A stretch of DNA of 64,000 bases from an uncultured Fibrobacter sp. GTDB taxonomy: Bacteria > Fibrobacterota > Fibrobacteria > Fibrobacterales > Fibrobacteraceae. The position numbers and the translations under genes were made by a program. This document shows, in pieces, positions 51,930 to 61,406 of this stretch. Each line of letters opens with the position of its first letter. The stretch's first letter is position 1. A model generated the notes under the pieces. The model saw nothing but the letters and a program-made list of their open reading frames with translations, searched no databases and was not told the origin of the DNA. The DNA lies in the NCBI GenBank assembly GCA_900313675.1, contig OMSO01000012.1:1-64000 (forward strand), read 5' to 3'.

Positions 51930-54900
51930 TCACTTGATGGCGACAGAGCCGGCGGCCTGCTTAGAGCCCACGCGGACGCGGACCATGTAGAGTCCGGACT
52001 TGGGGGTCTGCAGGGTCAGGGCATTGGAACCGGACACGGCCGTTCCCGAAACAGAGGACAGGACCTTGCCCTTCATATCGAGGATTTCCACGTAGGCCCT
52101 GGCACCTGCCAGGCTTTCGGAGACCTGGAAGCCCACCTGCAGGGAGTTACCCGCCTGGAAGGCACGGAGCCCGTTCAGCTTCTGGGCCACCACGGTACGG
52201 GCGGAGGGCGCCACACGGACCACAGCCGTCTTGGCCATGCTCCCGATGGAAACCTTCAGGGTGTCGTTCTCGGCCATCTGGGTAGTGGTACCGTCAACCG
52301 TCACGAACACCTTGAGGCCAGCGGCATTCAGGTCGCGGACACCTTCGAAGTGCAGGTAGCCCGTGCGGTCGCCAGAGGCTTCCAGAGAGACCGTCCATTC
52401 GTAGCTGTCGCCGGCGGCCTTCTTGAAGGACTTGGAGAGGGACTTGTTGCCGTCCTTGATGGACAGGTTCACATGGTCACCCATACCGGAAGGCGGCTCT
52501 TCGGAAGCCCATCCGGACTCGGAGACGCCCATGAAGTTCCAACTGTCCCGTTTGCCCTTGGCGTCGCGGAGTACGGCACGAATCACCCAGCCCTTGCCGC
52601 CGGAGGCTAGCTCGACGGTCTTCTTCAGGGGCTCGACCACATTCTCCTCGCCTTCTGCGTCTACGGTCGCTACAAAGGCAGGCTTAGAGGGCAGTTTCCA
52701 CTGGCTCGGGCCTGTGACCTTCGCCCATACGGCCTCATACGGACCAATCACATCCACAGGTTCATAATCACCAAGGCTGTCGTTCCAGCTGTAGAATTCA
52801 ATGCTGGACTTTTCAGTAGCGGCCTTTTTCTCGTTCGGGTTTTCACCATAGAGGTCCACATACCAGCCGTAGGGGTTAGCCACCATATTCCAGCCGGTAT
52901 AGACACTGTCCATATTCCAGACCACGGGGTCCTTAGGAGCAGCCATATCCTTTTTCATGACCAGCGGGCGACCTTCCAGGGAACTGTACCAGTAACCCGT
53001 CAGGTTGTCCACCTTGTCGTCCCGGTTCAGCCTCTGGTATTGCCAGAAGGCGCCCGTGTTCCGGGTGTCGTCCCACCAGTAGAAGCGAATATCGTCGTCC
53101 CAGGTCACGGAGTCCATAACCACGTTGGACAGCGACAGCATGCGCCAGCCGCCTTCGGCAGCAGAAGCAATTTCGGCCTTCACCTCGAAATCCTGTTCGA
53201 ACACATCGGAGGACTTACTGTTTGCAACCGTGGCCGTCAGCAGGAACGTGCCCGCACGCAGGGGGTAGTAATCCCAGGAGCCTTCGTAAGGCGTCTTCGA
53301 GATCTGGATTACGGAATCCGCAACCACTTTCCCGTCATCGTCTTCCAGCACAACCTTTACAGATGCACCACTTGCGCCAAACTCGTTGGTAGCAAATTCA
53401 AAGCGGATAGCGCTACCGGACTGCAACAGTTTCGATGTGACGAACTTGGCCGGTGTGGGATTTTCCGGCATAAAGTAGGCAGCGAAAGTAGCCTTGGTGA
53501 TGCTACCCGCAAGGGTATCCCCTTCGTGATACACATACTTCTTGCCATCCAAGGTCATAACCAGGGAATCCAGTATGTAATCCTTTGCAGGCAAGCCCTG
53601 GACCACAAAGCTCGAACCCTTCACATAGTAAGGCAAGAGCATGGTGCCGTCCTTGGCGAACTTGTGCAGTTGGGTGCCGATTATCTTTCCGGTGGAATCC
53701 TTGCGAATTTCCTTGAACGCCACGGAACCGTTCTCAGATTCCGTCAGCTTCGTCTGCTTGTAGCTAAGCTCCTCGACGCAGGTCTTGGCATCTACCCACT
53801 TGGCGTACAGGGGGTATTTCTCCTGACGGTTGCCAACTTGCAAATCCAATTCCTCTGACAACGCAAAATTGAACACATCAAACGCCACTGCCCAATTGTC
53901 AGGCATTTCATATTCGCAATTAGGTTCGTCATTACAATCAGGGTTCCAATTGACATCGGGCCCTTCCATGACGGGTTCATCCTGATTTTCAATATTGGAA
54001 TGCACGGTCCAGCCCTCTACGCATTGGTCTGCAGTATAGACCCAGAACGGCAAATCGATGGCGTCATCTTCGGCATTAAGCTTGTATGTTCCCACGGAAT
54101 CAGAATTCTCGCCGTAAAGAACATCGGTCTTGCCGGTTTCAAAAACAATATTGAACTTCTTGTAGGTGTAGTTGGCGGAGAATTCCATATTCGAAGACAT
54201 AAGCTCCCACGAATCGATCGTCAACAGGTCGCCTTCCTTGAGTTTTTTTGTCTCCGGGGTCCCTCCATCGAAGGAAGCCTTGGTGAAAGTAATGTCTCCA
54301 TCCAATTCATAACCTGGATAACCGTCGGCAAAGACCTCAAAGACAAATTTATTGGTATCAGCGTAAGGCACCAGGATTCCCGTCACGCCCACATCTTGCT
54401 GTACAGACTTATGCCTCAGGGTATCGCCCATCCACACCTGCTGTAAGACGATGTTCCCTAGTTCGGAGTTATCCTTGACAACATAGTTGTTCCAGACCAA
54501 TTCCTGTTCTTCGCGAATACGATAGCCTGCATAATCAGAACAAGAAGCCACATCGTATTTCCATTGCGCATACAATTTCATTGACTTGGAGCCGTCTTTA
54601 TTGGTCGTGTAGGGAATGCGCTGCTCTTCTTCGTTACTAAGCAATTCCTCTACCATCCCAAAATTGGACATGTAAATGCCATCAGAGTACAGGTCTGGAG
54701 AAAACTCTCCCACAAAACAAGCATCCGTCCGGAAAGCATACCATTGATAGGATTCAAAGAATTGCTCATACTGATTTTCAGCGGTATAGGTAGCACCAAG
54801 TTCGGTTTTACCGTTCCAGGTAGTCGCTATAAAGAGCGGATTATAGTCTGTATTAGTTTCGTAATTGATATCGAAGGTCACATGATACCGAATTTCAGCG

Positions 54901-57758
54901 GTTTGCGGCAGGAATCCCACATAAATCGGGTAATCATACTCATATTGCCGTAGAGATTCTACCGCAGCAAACAAGTTCGTCAAGTCAATGTTGTCATCCT
55001 TGTCCAACCACACATAGCGGGCGTAGACCAAGCTATTACCGGATTTGACCTGGTCATCCATCTTGGCACGGATTTCCATCGGGGATTCCAAAGCCTTCAC
55101 CGTATCCTTGAGGAAGGGGTGATCTAGATTGTTTGATGCTAGCTGCGAAAGAGCGCTCCCCATGAGTGTATAAAGTTCTGTTGCGCCATCATTTGAGGAA
55201 GCTCCCACGATTACCAGGGCTAGAGTTCCGTTCACATTGTTCCAGAAATCGGGAGGATAGTCGGCAACAAGATAGGGTGAGAAGGGCATGGATTTCGTAG
55301 AAGTGTTCTGTTCATTAAAGGCATTTCTAAGAATAGACTCAATTGCACTGGAAGTTGACGTTTCCACCTCCAGATAATCGGGAGCCCCGAACAAAAGCGA
55401 TTCTCCATTTGCATCTACGGCCTTCATTTGAGCATTGGCAACGCCCAAATCAAATCTACTGCCATGCAAGTCGCCGACAAACAGGTAGCCCCCTGCCGTA
55501 TTCACGGGTTCGGATTCATAAACCACATAGAGAGTATCGCCGTTAGAAAACTCCGAAAGGGCATCGGTGTAGAACCCATTCGAGCCATTCATATTCACGG
55601 TGTTGTAATAGCAATAGATATCCGGTTCGTCATCGGTGCCATGATTCTCACAACTCTTCCTGGTCAAACGAAAGCCATAATATTTGTACACACCTTCGTC
55701 TTCGTCATAAGAGGCCAGATAAGGCACCCTAGTCCAAGCACTGTCGCTGGAAATGGTCGCCGCTGGGGTTCCCATGAAGTAGACATCCTCACCAAGATAG
55801 GAGGAATACTCGTCCAAGGTATAGAACTCATCTCCATCGGTGGATTCAACAAACCCATGCCTCACCGTCACCGTAATCTTTTCCGAAAGGGACAGGGTCA
55901 TGGAGGAATTGAAGGTCGTGGAAGTCTTTATGGGGAATGCGACAATTTTACTTGTCTGTTCGTCAAAATAACTCCAGTAATAGCTATTACTCACTATCTG
56001 AGCGGCAGTTGTTTGCCAGGTGCTGTTGCTGAGCTTCCCCGTGTAGTCGGTGTAGACGCTAAGACTAAGCCCGTCGGCAGTTTCTGAGGCACCGGCAGCA
56101 ATCCACTTTTGTTTTTCCGTTGCCGAAATGTTTTCGTAGTAGTCGCTACCCGCCATAAAGTCAATCTGGTAAATGGGCTTGAGTTCGTCGGTAGCGAACA
56201 CGGGGAGTCCGCTGTTTAAGCCGTTTTTGCGGGACCATTTCTGATAACCGCCATCCGAAGACGGTACGTTTATTGCGCCCGATACGCCATTGAGCCAAAC
56301 GGCAAAGGCATCGGCTTTCATGGCTTCCGGCTCTACGTAGCCGCCGTAATTGCTGCCATCTAACAGCAAGCATTTATAGCCGTAGGATGGACCCATATAT
56401 ACGGGATTGTCCAGGTTACAATTCGTAGGTTCTATCTTTCCGGAAATGGAGTTGCGGTAGTTGAGACCGCCGCCCAAGGGGTGGTTTCCTCCTAGGCTTC
56501 CAGAGCCATTTATCCAATAGGTAGTCACATCGGAACCGCTTTGGTACAGCCTACCCGCCACATTTTCTGCCTGGTAGTCGGTGGCGCCATAGTGGTAGTT
56601 GTAGCCCGCATACAAATAGCTGTCAAATGATACATTTCCAAACAGGAAACCGACATTACATTTTTTACCCCCATCCGTAACACCGCCTGTTCCATTTTCA
56701 CAGTCCTCCGGCGCTGTAACACTACCGGTCGTATAGGTGTTGACAACAGCACTTTCGTTATCAGAACTAGAAGCATACGAACCCACAAGGCCACCAACAT
56801 TCACATCTAAATATCCGTTGGCTCCCTCTACCGTTACTGACCAAATATCCGAATGCACGTTAAGGTCAGAAAAGCCCACATTTGCGATATTAAGATTTCT
56901 TGATGCAGATCCGACCAAACCGCCCAAGTCTATGGACATGCTGCCGGCCATATTTCCATTAAGGTTTGCCGGAACTACGCCATTTGCGGCAACAACCTCT
57001 ACATTCTCACCTAGAATATTCTTGAAGTCCGCTTCACCATACGCAACACCTGCAACGCCACCTGCCTGAGCCGCAACGATCTTTGCATTTTTCAAGGAAA
57101 TCTTGTTAAATTCAGCCCCATTTTCACCTACCAAACCAACCACTACACCAGTAGGCACGCTACTAAAGAAACCGTTGTTGTTTACCTTGATGAATACATT
57201 TTCAAAATTCAGATTTTCAACTTTTCCACCCGACAATTCTGAAAAAAAGCCAACACTGGATAACTGCGTAGTTCCAGCTTGACCTTCCTGATTAGAGGAG
57301 CCCACGACATAACATAGATTCTTGATAGTGTAGCCACCACCATTGAAATAGGAAGCATAATTTGTGGAAACCGTCAACGGCTTGAAGCTCTCGTTACAGC
57401 CCGAACTGTCTGTACTGACCCCACCGAAATCAAGATCCGACTCCAAATACAAGGAGCTTCCCGATTGCCGTTCTTCAAGCTGTCGAACAAGATCTGCCCA
57501 ACTCTCAGTAAATTCTAGCCACGTATCAGAACAATATTCGAAATATTCCGTGAAATTTTCCTCGTCATAGGGAGCAGGATTCGGCTCATAGGAGCTGGGA
57601 CGCTGAGACAGGTATATGTACTCGTCTAAAATACCATTAGATTCAGAGTAGCTATAGCAGAACTTGCTCCCCGAACCGGTGTCCGCGGCGGTAGATGTAG
57701 TTGCCAGAAGCAGCAAAGCAAGGCCCATCAAGGCGGCCAGGTTCAATCTACGTTCCAT
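51930..57758 (-). CDS. Giant secreted protein with GLUG-like repeats and C-terminal sorting-like domain
   Basis: A 1,942-residue protein. A signal peptide (1-25, ending STAAD) is followed by a beta-helix-like region with repeated GLVG and GG-V patterns (about 125-380, including NFENVFIKVN and GVAGVAYGEADFKNI), similar to GLUG-type repeats of surface adhesins. The middle (about 500-1500) has beta-rich and Trp/Tyr-rich segments such as DGYPGYELDGDITFTKA. The last 75 residues (AGNSLQVGFQVSESLAG ... SGLYMVRVRVGSK) fit the type A sorting domain of type IX secretion cargo. It is the likely passenger for the SprA-like protein. Predicted to be cell-surface or released; an enzyme domain was not recognised. 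Confidence 0.8.
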   Translation of the reverse strand: MERRLNLAALMGLALLLLATTSTAADTGSGSKFCYSYSESNGILDEYIYLSQRPSSYEPNPAPYDEENFTEYFEYCSDTWLEFTESWADLVRQLEERQSGSSLYLESDLDFGGVSTDSSGCNESFKPLTVSTNYASYFNGGGYTIKNLCYVVGSSNQEGQAGTTQLSSVGFFSELSGGKVENLNFENVFIKVNNNGFFSSVPTGVVVGLVGENGAEFNKISLKNAKIVAAQAGGVAGVAYGEADFKNILGENVEVVAANGVVPANLNGNMAGSMSIDLGGLVGSASRNLNIANVGFSDLNVHSDIWSVTVEGANGYLDVNVGGLVGSYASSSDNESAVVNTYTTGSVTAPEDCENGTGGVTDGGKKCNVGFLFGNVSFDSYLYAGYNYHYGATDYQAENVAGRLYQSGSDVTTYWINGSGSLGGNHPLGGGLNYRNSISGKIEPTNCNLDNPVYMGPSYGYKCLLLDGSNYGGYVEPEAMKADAFAVWLNGVSGAINVPSSDGGYQKWSRKNGLNSGLPVFATDELKPIYQIDFMAGSDYYENISATEKQKWIAAGASETADGLSLSVYTDYTGKLSNSTWQTTAAQIVSNSYYWSYFDEQTSKIVAFPIKTSTTFNSSMTLSLSEKITVTVRHGFVESTDGDEFYTLDEYSSYLGEDVYFMGTPAATISSDSAWTRVPYLASYDEDEGVYKYYGFRLTRKSCENHGTDDEPDIYCYYNTVNMNGSNGFYTDALSEFSNGDTLYVVYESEPVNTAGGYLFVGDLHGSRFDLGVANAQMKAVDANGESLLFGAPDYLEVETSTSSAIESILRNAFNEQNTSTKSMPFSPYLVADYPPDFWNNVNGTLALVIVGASSNDGATELYTLMGSALSQLASNNLDHPFLKDTVKALESPMEIRAKMDDQVKSGNSLVYARYVWLDKDDNIDLTNLFAAVESLRQYEYDYPIYVGFLPQTAEIRYHVTFDINYETNTDYNPLFIATTWNGKTELGATYTAENQYEQFFESYQWYAFRTDACFVGEFSPDLYSDGIYMSNFGMVEELLSNEEEQRIPYTTNKDGSKSMKLYAQWKYDVASCSDYAGYRIREEQELVWNNYVVKDNSELGNIVLQQVWMGDTLRHKSVQQDVGVTGILVPYADTNKFVFEVFADGYPGYELDGDITFTKASFDGGTPETKKLKEGDLLTIDSWELMSSNMEFSANYTYKKFNIVFETGKTDVLYGENSDSVGTYKLNAEDDAIDLPFWVYTADQCVEGWTVHSNIENQDEPVMEGPDVNWNPDCNDEPNCEYEMPDNWAVAFDVFNFALSEELDLQVGNRQEKYPLYAKWVDAKTCVEELSYKQTKLTESENGSVAFKEIRKDSTGKIIGTQLHKFAKDGTMLLPYYVKGSSFVVQGLPAKDYILDSLVMTLDGKKYVYHEGDTLAGSITKATFAAYFMPENPTPAKFVTSKLLQSGSAIRFEFATNEFGASGASVKVVLEDDDGKVVADSVIQISKTPYEGSWDYYPLRAGTFLLTATVANSKSSDVFEQDFEVKAEIASAAEGGWRMLSLSNVVMDSVTWDDDIRFYWWDDTRNTGAFWQYQRLNRDDKVDNLTGYWYSSLEGRPLVMKKDMAAPKDPVVWNMDSVYTGWNMVANPYGWYVDLYGENPNEKKAATEKSSIEFYSWNDSLGDYEPVDVIGPYEAVWAKVTGPSQWKLPSKPAFVATVDAEGEENVVEPLKKTVELASGGKGWVIRAVLRDAKGKRDSWNFMGVSESGWASEEPPSGMGDHVNLSIKDGNKSLSKSFKKAAGDSYEWTVSLEASGDRTGYLHFEGVRDLNAAGLKVFVTVDGTTTQMAENDTLKVSIGSMAKTAVVRVAPSARTVVAQKLNGLRAFQAGNSLQVGFQVSESLAGARAYVEILDMKGKVLSSVSGTAVSGSNALTLQTPKSGLYMVRVRVGSKQAAGSVAIK

Positions 57759-57867
57759 AAATACCTCTCTCCAGGGGAAGCGGTCTTCCCCCTATCATTT
57801 TTCATAAAAATAATATAATTGTATGCATTCCATGCTGCGACTTCCGTCACATGTTGCCGAAAATCAC

Positions 57868-57985
57868 ATTTTAGGGGCTAGAGACTAGGATTTAGAGATT
57901 AGTGATTTCCTAACCCTCAAATCCTAACCCCTAGATCCTAAATCCTATCCCCTAGATCCTATCCCCTAGATCCTATCCCCTCTTT
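57868..57985. repeat. CCTAGATCC / TATCCCC heptad tract
   Basis: Starts with GGGGCTAGAGACTAGG and then gives three nearly perfect 14-base units of CCCTAGATCCTATC, each made of two heptads. It ends just before the promoter of the FHA-GGDEF gene. The region 57759-58015 holds only this tract and an AT-rich stretch. Confidence 0.7.
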
Positions 57986-58015
57986 TACTATATTAAATGT
58001 GTCATTGGAGAAAAT

Positions 58016-58903
58016 ATGCAGGATTTGGACCAGACTATTGTCACCCCAGGCAACACGATCCCCTTTAGGGTCATGGAGTTACACCCACATCTGATAATCC
58101 TGTACCCCCAGACTCAATTCAAGCAGATTGCCCTGGAAAAAGGCACTGTTGTCCTTGGTCGCGGTGCCGATGCCGACATCCGCCTGGACGACGAACTGGT
58201 GAGCCGCAAGCACTGCAGCCTGACCTTCGACGGCAAGAACGTCACGGTCCAGGACCTGGGCAGCACCAACGGCACCTATGTAGATGGGAATCCGGTGAGC
58301 CAGATGGTCTTGGATTCCGACAACCGCCTGCAGCTGGGCAAGCACGTGTTGAAAATTGACTTCAAGGATGCCAGCGAAGAGGCCTTTGACCGGGAACTCT
58401 ACGAGGCGGCCACTATGGACCCGCTGACCAAGATTTCCAACCGCCGGAACTTCTTTGACCGGAGCCTGGGCGAACTTGCCCTTGCCCGCCGGAACAACTT
58501 CTTTGTGCATGCCATCATGGTGGATGCCGACCACTTCAAGCACGTGAACGACACCTGGGGCCACCAGTGCGGCGACATGGTTCTGAAAGAAATCGCCCGC
58601 ATTCTCAAAGAAGAAAAGCGGGAATCGGACCTGCTGGCCCGTTACGGCGGCGAGGAATTCGTGCTCTTGCTCAGCGGAATCGGTGTAGAAGACGCCAAAA
58701 AGAGCGCCGAAAGGCTCCGTATGGCGGTAGAACGCCACCGTTTCTCCTGGAAGGATACCATTATCCCCGTGACCATTTCTCTCGGGCTTGCTAGCAAGCA
58801 AGGGGAAAATATCGGGAAAATCGAGGACCTGATTGCGGAATGCGACCGTCTTTTGTACGTAGCCAAGGAAGGCGGGCGAAATCAGGTAGCGTGCGAAGCG
58901 TAG
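58016..58903 (+). CDS. FHA-GGDEF diguanylate cyclase
   Basis: A 295-residue protein: an FHA domain (about 35-120; LGRGADADIRLDDELVSRKH and DLGSTNGTYVDG contain the usual R, S, H and N residues for phosphothreonine binding) joined to a GGDEF domain (about 135-290). The active-site loop reads GGEEF (211-215), which is active in the family. The inhibitory RxxD site is kept at 202-205 (RESD), five residues before it, so product inhibition is expected. It should make c-di-GMP in response to a phosphoprotein partner. TTGGAG is the ribosome site; a TATATT box is at about 57990. Confidence 0.92.
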   Translation: MQDLDQTIVTPGNTIPFRVMELHPHLIILYPQTQFKQIALEKGTVVLGRGADADIRLDDELVSRKHCSLTFDGKNVTVQDLGSTNGTYVDGNPVSQMVLDSDNRLQLGKHVLKIDFKDASEEAFDRELYEAATMDPLTKISNRRNFFDRSLGELALARRNNFFVHAIMVDADHFKHVNDTWGHQCGDMVLKEIARILKEEKRESDLLARYGGEEFVLLLSGIGVEDAKKSAERLRMAVERHRFSWKDTIIPVTISLGLASKQGENIGKIEDLIAECDRLLYVAKEGGRNQVACEA

Positions 58904-58912
58904 CTTCGCGAA

Positions 58913-59045
58913 AATTCGGAATTAAGAATTAGGTCTTTATTCTAAAAACAATTCCGAAATCTGAAATCCGAATTCATAATTTTCTATCTTTGCGTAAACG
59001 CATATAGCTCGGCTCGGCATTGCCAACGCAAGCGTTGTCACTGCT
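58913..59045. repeat. AATTCGG repeats and CTCGG-flanked palindrome
   Basis: AATTCGGAATTAAGAATTAG and ATTCCGAAATCTGAAATCCG are the same motif in both directions, also seen at 14145-14165. Then CTCGGCTCGGCATTGCCAAC with GCAAGCGTTG makes a 6-bp palindrome, like the CTCGG-flanked palindrome at 9385-9406. No gene is present between the cyclase and the MATE gene. Confidence 0.5.
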
Positions 59046-59057
59046 CTCACCTTTTGC

Positions 59058-59065
59058 TATATTTG
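59058..59065 (+). promoter_or_regulatory. -10 box (TATATTTG) of the MATE gene
   Basis: An exact TAnnTTTG match that ends 6 bases before the ATG at 59072. No ribosome site is found. Leaderless translation is likely. Confidence 0.55.
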
Positions 59066-59071
59066 GCGCCG

Positions 59072-60457
59072 ATGAGTGAATTCTACTCCGAGCGCCTCAA
59101 CTCCTTTGGCACCGCAAGCATCCCGAAACTGGTGCTGCAGTTTTCGGTCCCCGCCATCATCAGCATGTGCGTCAACGCCCTCTACAACATAGTGGACCGT
59201 TTTTTCGTTGGCCAGGGCGTAGGCAGTCTCGGCATCGCGGGCATCACCCTCTGCTTCCCCATCGCCCTGTTCATCATGGCCATGTCCATGATTGTAGGAG
59301 TCGGCGGGAACACCCTCTTTGCCATCCGTCTCGGACAAAAGAAGTACATCCAGGCAAGCATCATTTTGAACAACTCCTTTTCGTTGCTCATCTTGATGGC
59401 TATCTTTTCCTTTGCCTTCGGCGAAATCTTCATGACGCCGCTCCTGAAGCTGTTCGGGGCCAGCGACCAGACACTCCCCGTGGCCGAAAGCTACATGCGC
59501 ATTATCTTGTGCGGGGCGGTATTCCAGACTATCGCTCCAGGCATGAACCACTTCATCCGTTCCATGGGCCATCCGAAAACCGCCATGTTCCGGGAAATCG
59601 CCGGGGCTGTTTCCAATATCGTCCTGGACTGGCTGTTCATCATGAAATTCCACTGGGGCATCGAAGGAGCCGCCTGGGCCACGGTGTGTTCCCAGCTTGT
59701 CGCCAGCGGCCTGATTACCCAGTTCTTCATCAAGAAGGGCACCCCCATCCGTATCCGCTGGCGGCACATGAAGCTCAGGCTCCCCTACGTGAGAAAGATT
59801 TACATCTTGGGGCTCCCGCCTTCGGTAATGCAGATTTGCAACAGCCTCATGAACGCCATTCTGGCCTGGAGCCTCACCAGCTACGGCAATATCAGCCTCA
59901 AGCCCACCGGCAGCCTTTCTGGAGGCGACATGGCCATCTCGGCCTTCGGCATCATCAACAGCGTGGTATCCATCATCGTGTTACCCCTCCTGGGCTTTGT
60001 CCACGGGACGCAACCTATCATCGGTTACAACTACGGCGCCCGGCTGAACGACCGCGTGAAGGGAACCGTAAAATTTGCCCTGATTTACGCGGCGAGTTTT
60101 ATGGCCATCGCCTGGGCGGTGCTGATGTGGAAGGCGGAGACCTTCGTGGCTCCCTTCGCTCCCGGTGACCTAGAAATGCAGCAGGTGGCCGCCTGGGCCA
60201 TGCGCATTTTCACCGCCGCCTTTTTCATGATTCCCTTCGGCATGGTGGCCGGAAGCTTTTTCCAGGGCACGGGGAAAGCCTTCAGGTCCATGTTCCTGAA
60301 CGCCTGCCGCCAGGTGATACTGCTGATACCCTTCCTGCTTGTACTCCCCCATTTCTTTGAACTGAAGGGGGTGTTCATGGCCCAGCCCATCGCCGATACC
60401 GGGGCCGCCATCATCGGCATGGGAATGCTGCTGCACGAACTGAAGAAGCTGAAGTGA
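59072..60457 (+). CDS. MATE family efflux transporter
   Basis: A 461-residue protein with 12 predicted membrane segments arranged in two halves of about 220 residues. VPAIISMCVNALYNIVDRFFVG near the N-terminus and LGFVHGTQPIIGYNYGA in the second half are typical of the MATE family (DinF/NorM-like). These antiporters use H+ or Na+ to expel organic cations or lipid-linked substrates. The start at 59072 was preferred to a TTG six codons upstream because the -10 box lies between them. No regulator is next to it. Confidence 0.9.
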   Translation: MSEFYSERLNSFGTASIPKLVLQFSVPAIISMCVNALYNIVDRFFVGQGVGSLGIAGITLCFPIALFIMAMSMIVGVGGNTLFAIRLGQKKYIQASIILNNSFSLLILMAIFSFAFGEIFMTPLLKLFGASDQTLPVAESYMRIILCGAVFQTIAPGMNHFIRSMGHPKTAMFREIAGAVSNIVLDWLFIMKFHWGIEGAAWATVCSQLVASGLITQFFIKKGTPIRIRWRHMKLRLPYVRKIYILGLPPSVMQICNSLMNAILAWSLTSYGNISLKPTGSLSGGDMAISAFGIINSVVSIIVLPLLGFVHGTQPIIGYNYGARLNDRVKGTVKFALIYAASFMAIAWAVLMWKAETFVAPFAPGDLEMQQVAAWAMRIFTAAFFMIPFGMVAGSFFQGTGKAFRSMFLNACRQVILLIPFLLVLPHFFELKGVFMAQPIADTGAAIIGMGMLLHELKKLK

Positions 60458-60459
60458 AG

Positions 60460-60668
60460 CAGTGGTTAGTGGTTGGTGATTAGGATTGCGGGACTCAAGA
60501 TGTGTCATTCTCGCGAAGGCGAGAATCCACTACAGAAAAGCAAGCGGATCCTCACTTTCGTGAGGATGACGAAGATGAACTTTTCAAAAATCATTATTCA
60601 TACCCCAAAGGGCCATAGGCCCGAGCCTCAAGCCTCGAACCTCAAAGCGCCGAAGGCGCGACCTCACT
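60460..60668. repeat. Heptads, two REP-like units and GCGCCGAAGGCGC palindrome
   Basis: GTGGTTA heptads (60462-60482); REP-like units TCATTCTCGCGAAGGC/GAGAATCC at 60507-60537 and GGATCCTCACTTTCGTGAGGATGAC in two halves at 60541-60570; GGGCCATAGGCCC; and CCTCAAAGCGCCGAAGGC/GCGACCTCA at 60637-60668, which reaches the lipoprotein stop. Three repeat families follow one another. Confidence 0.65.
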
Positions 60669-60669
60669 G

Positions 60670-61155
60670 TTAGAACAGTTTCTTTGCGGAGGTGAGTTCG
60701 CCGTTCTTCTCGTGGAAGAGGATAAGGGAACCGCCGTCCACCTTGATGAAGATGTTTTTCAGGGTCTCTACCACATGGTTTTCGTCAAAGCCGATTTCGT
60801 TGTAGGCAGTTTCGCCGATGACAATACCGAAGTTCACCATGTCGGGCGAAGTAAAGCGCAGGTACTTGAGGAGGTCTTCGGGGGTGTTCACCACGTCGGT
60901 GGCGGTGAGCCGTTCAATTTCTTGGGGGTCGCGGGTGCTCACCAACAGGGGGAACAGGTTGTCGCCTATCACCTGCTTGCTGTTCAGGTACAGGGTGTTT
61001 CCAATCATGAGACTGATGGAGTCGTTCAGTACCTGGCGGACTTCGATGATGATGTCGCGGCTAGAAGACATTTCCTGCATTTCCAGCTTGGAAGGGCCGC
61101 AGGCGACGAACATGGCAGAGGCCATGGCAACAACGAGAATCAAAAGTTTTTTCAT
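60670..61155 (-). CDS. Small lipoprotein of unknown function
   Basis: A 161-residue protein with a signal peptide and lipobox MFVAC, then a helical segment and an alpha/beta domain with VRQVLNDSISLMIGNTLYL and VNTPEDLLKYLRFTSPDMVNFGIVIGETAYNEIGF. No family was recognised. The ATG at 61155 follows AAAGGAAC. The frame is open further upstream, but that part runs through a hairpin repeat and is not coding. A TATATTTC box lies at about 61180. Confidence 0.78.
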   Translation of the reverse strand: MKKLLILVVAMASAMFVACGPSKLEMQEMSSSRDIIIEVRQVLNDSISLMIGNTLYLNSKQVIGDNLFPLLVSTRDPQEIERLTATDVVNTPEDLLKYLRFTSPDMVNFGIVIGETAYNEIGFDENHVVETLKNIFIKVDGGSLILFHEKNGELTSAKKLF

Positions 61156-61217
61156 AAGACGGGTTCCTTTTTTGAGGAGAAATATAAATATTTTCAAGAA
61201 TTTTTTTTCTTGCGGGC

Positions 61218-61256
61218 GGGGCCCCAGCTCGGAGTTGCGAAGGCCGCACGGGCCCC
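61218..61256. repeat. GGGGCCC-armed hairpin
   Basis: GGGGCCC (61218-61224) pairs with GGGCCCC (61250-61256). An inner hairpin TGCG, AAGGC, CGCA lies between. On the left it is preceded by CAAGAATTTTTTTTCTTG, itself a palindrome. It sits upstream of the lipoprotein gene and could be a repeat or a terminator; the direction is not clear. Confidence 0.45.
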
Positions 61257-61406
61257 TCCCTGCACCCTCCCCATCCTTGGCCGACGCTTTTACTCTCGTT
61301 CTGTATGTTTTTATTCTAAAATTAAAATTACACCTCACTTTCTGCGATACTTTATTTATGGAAAGAATCGCAAATACTTCTGGCGAGAGATAATATTAAG
61401 AAGGTT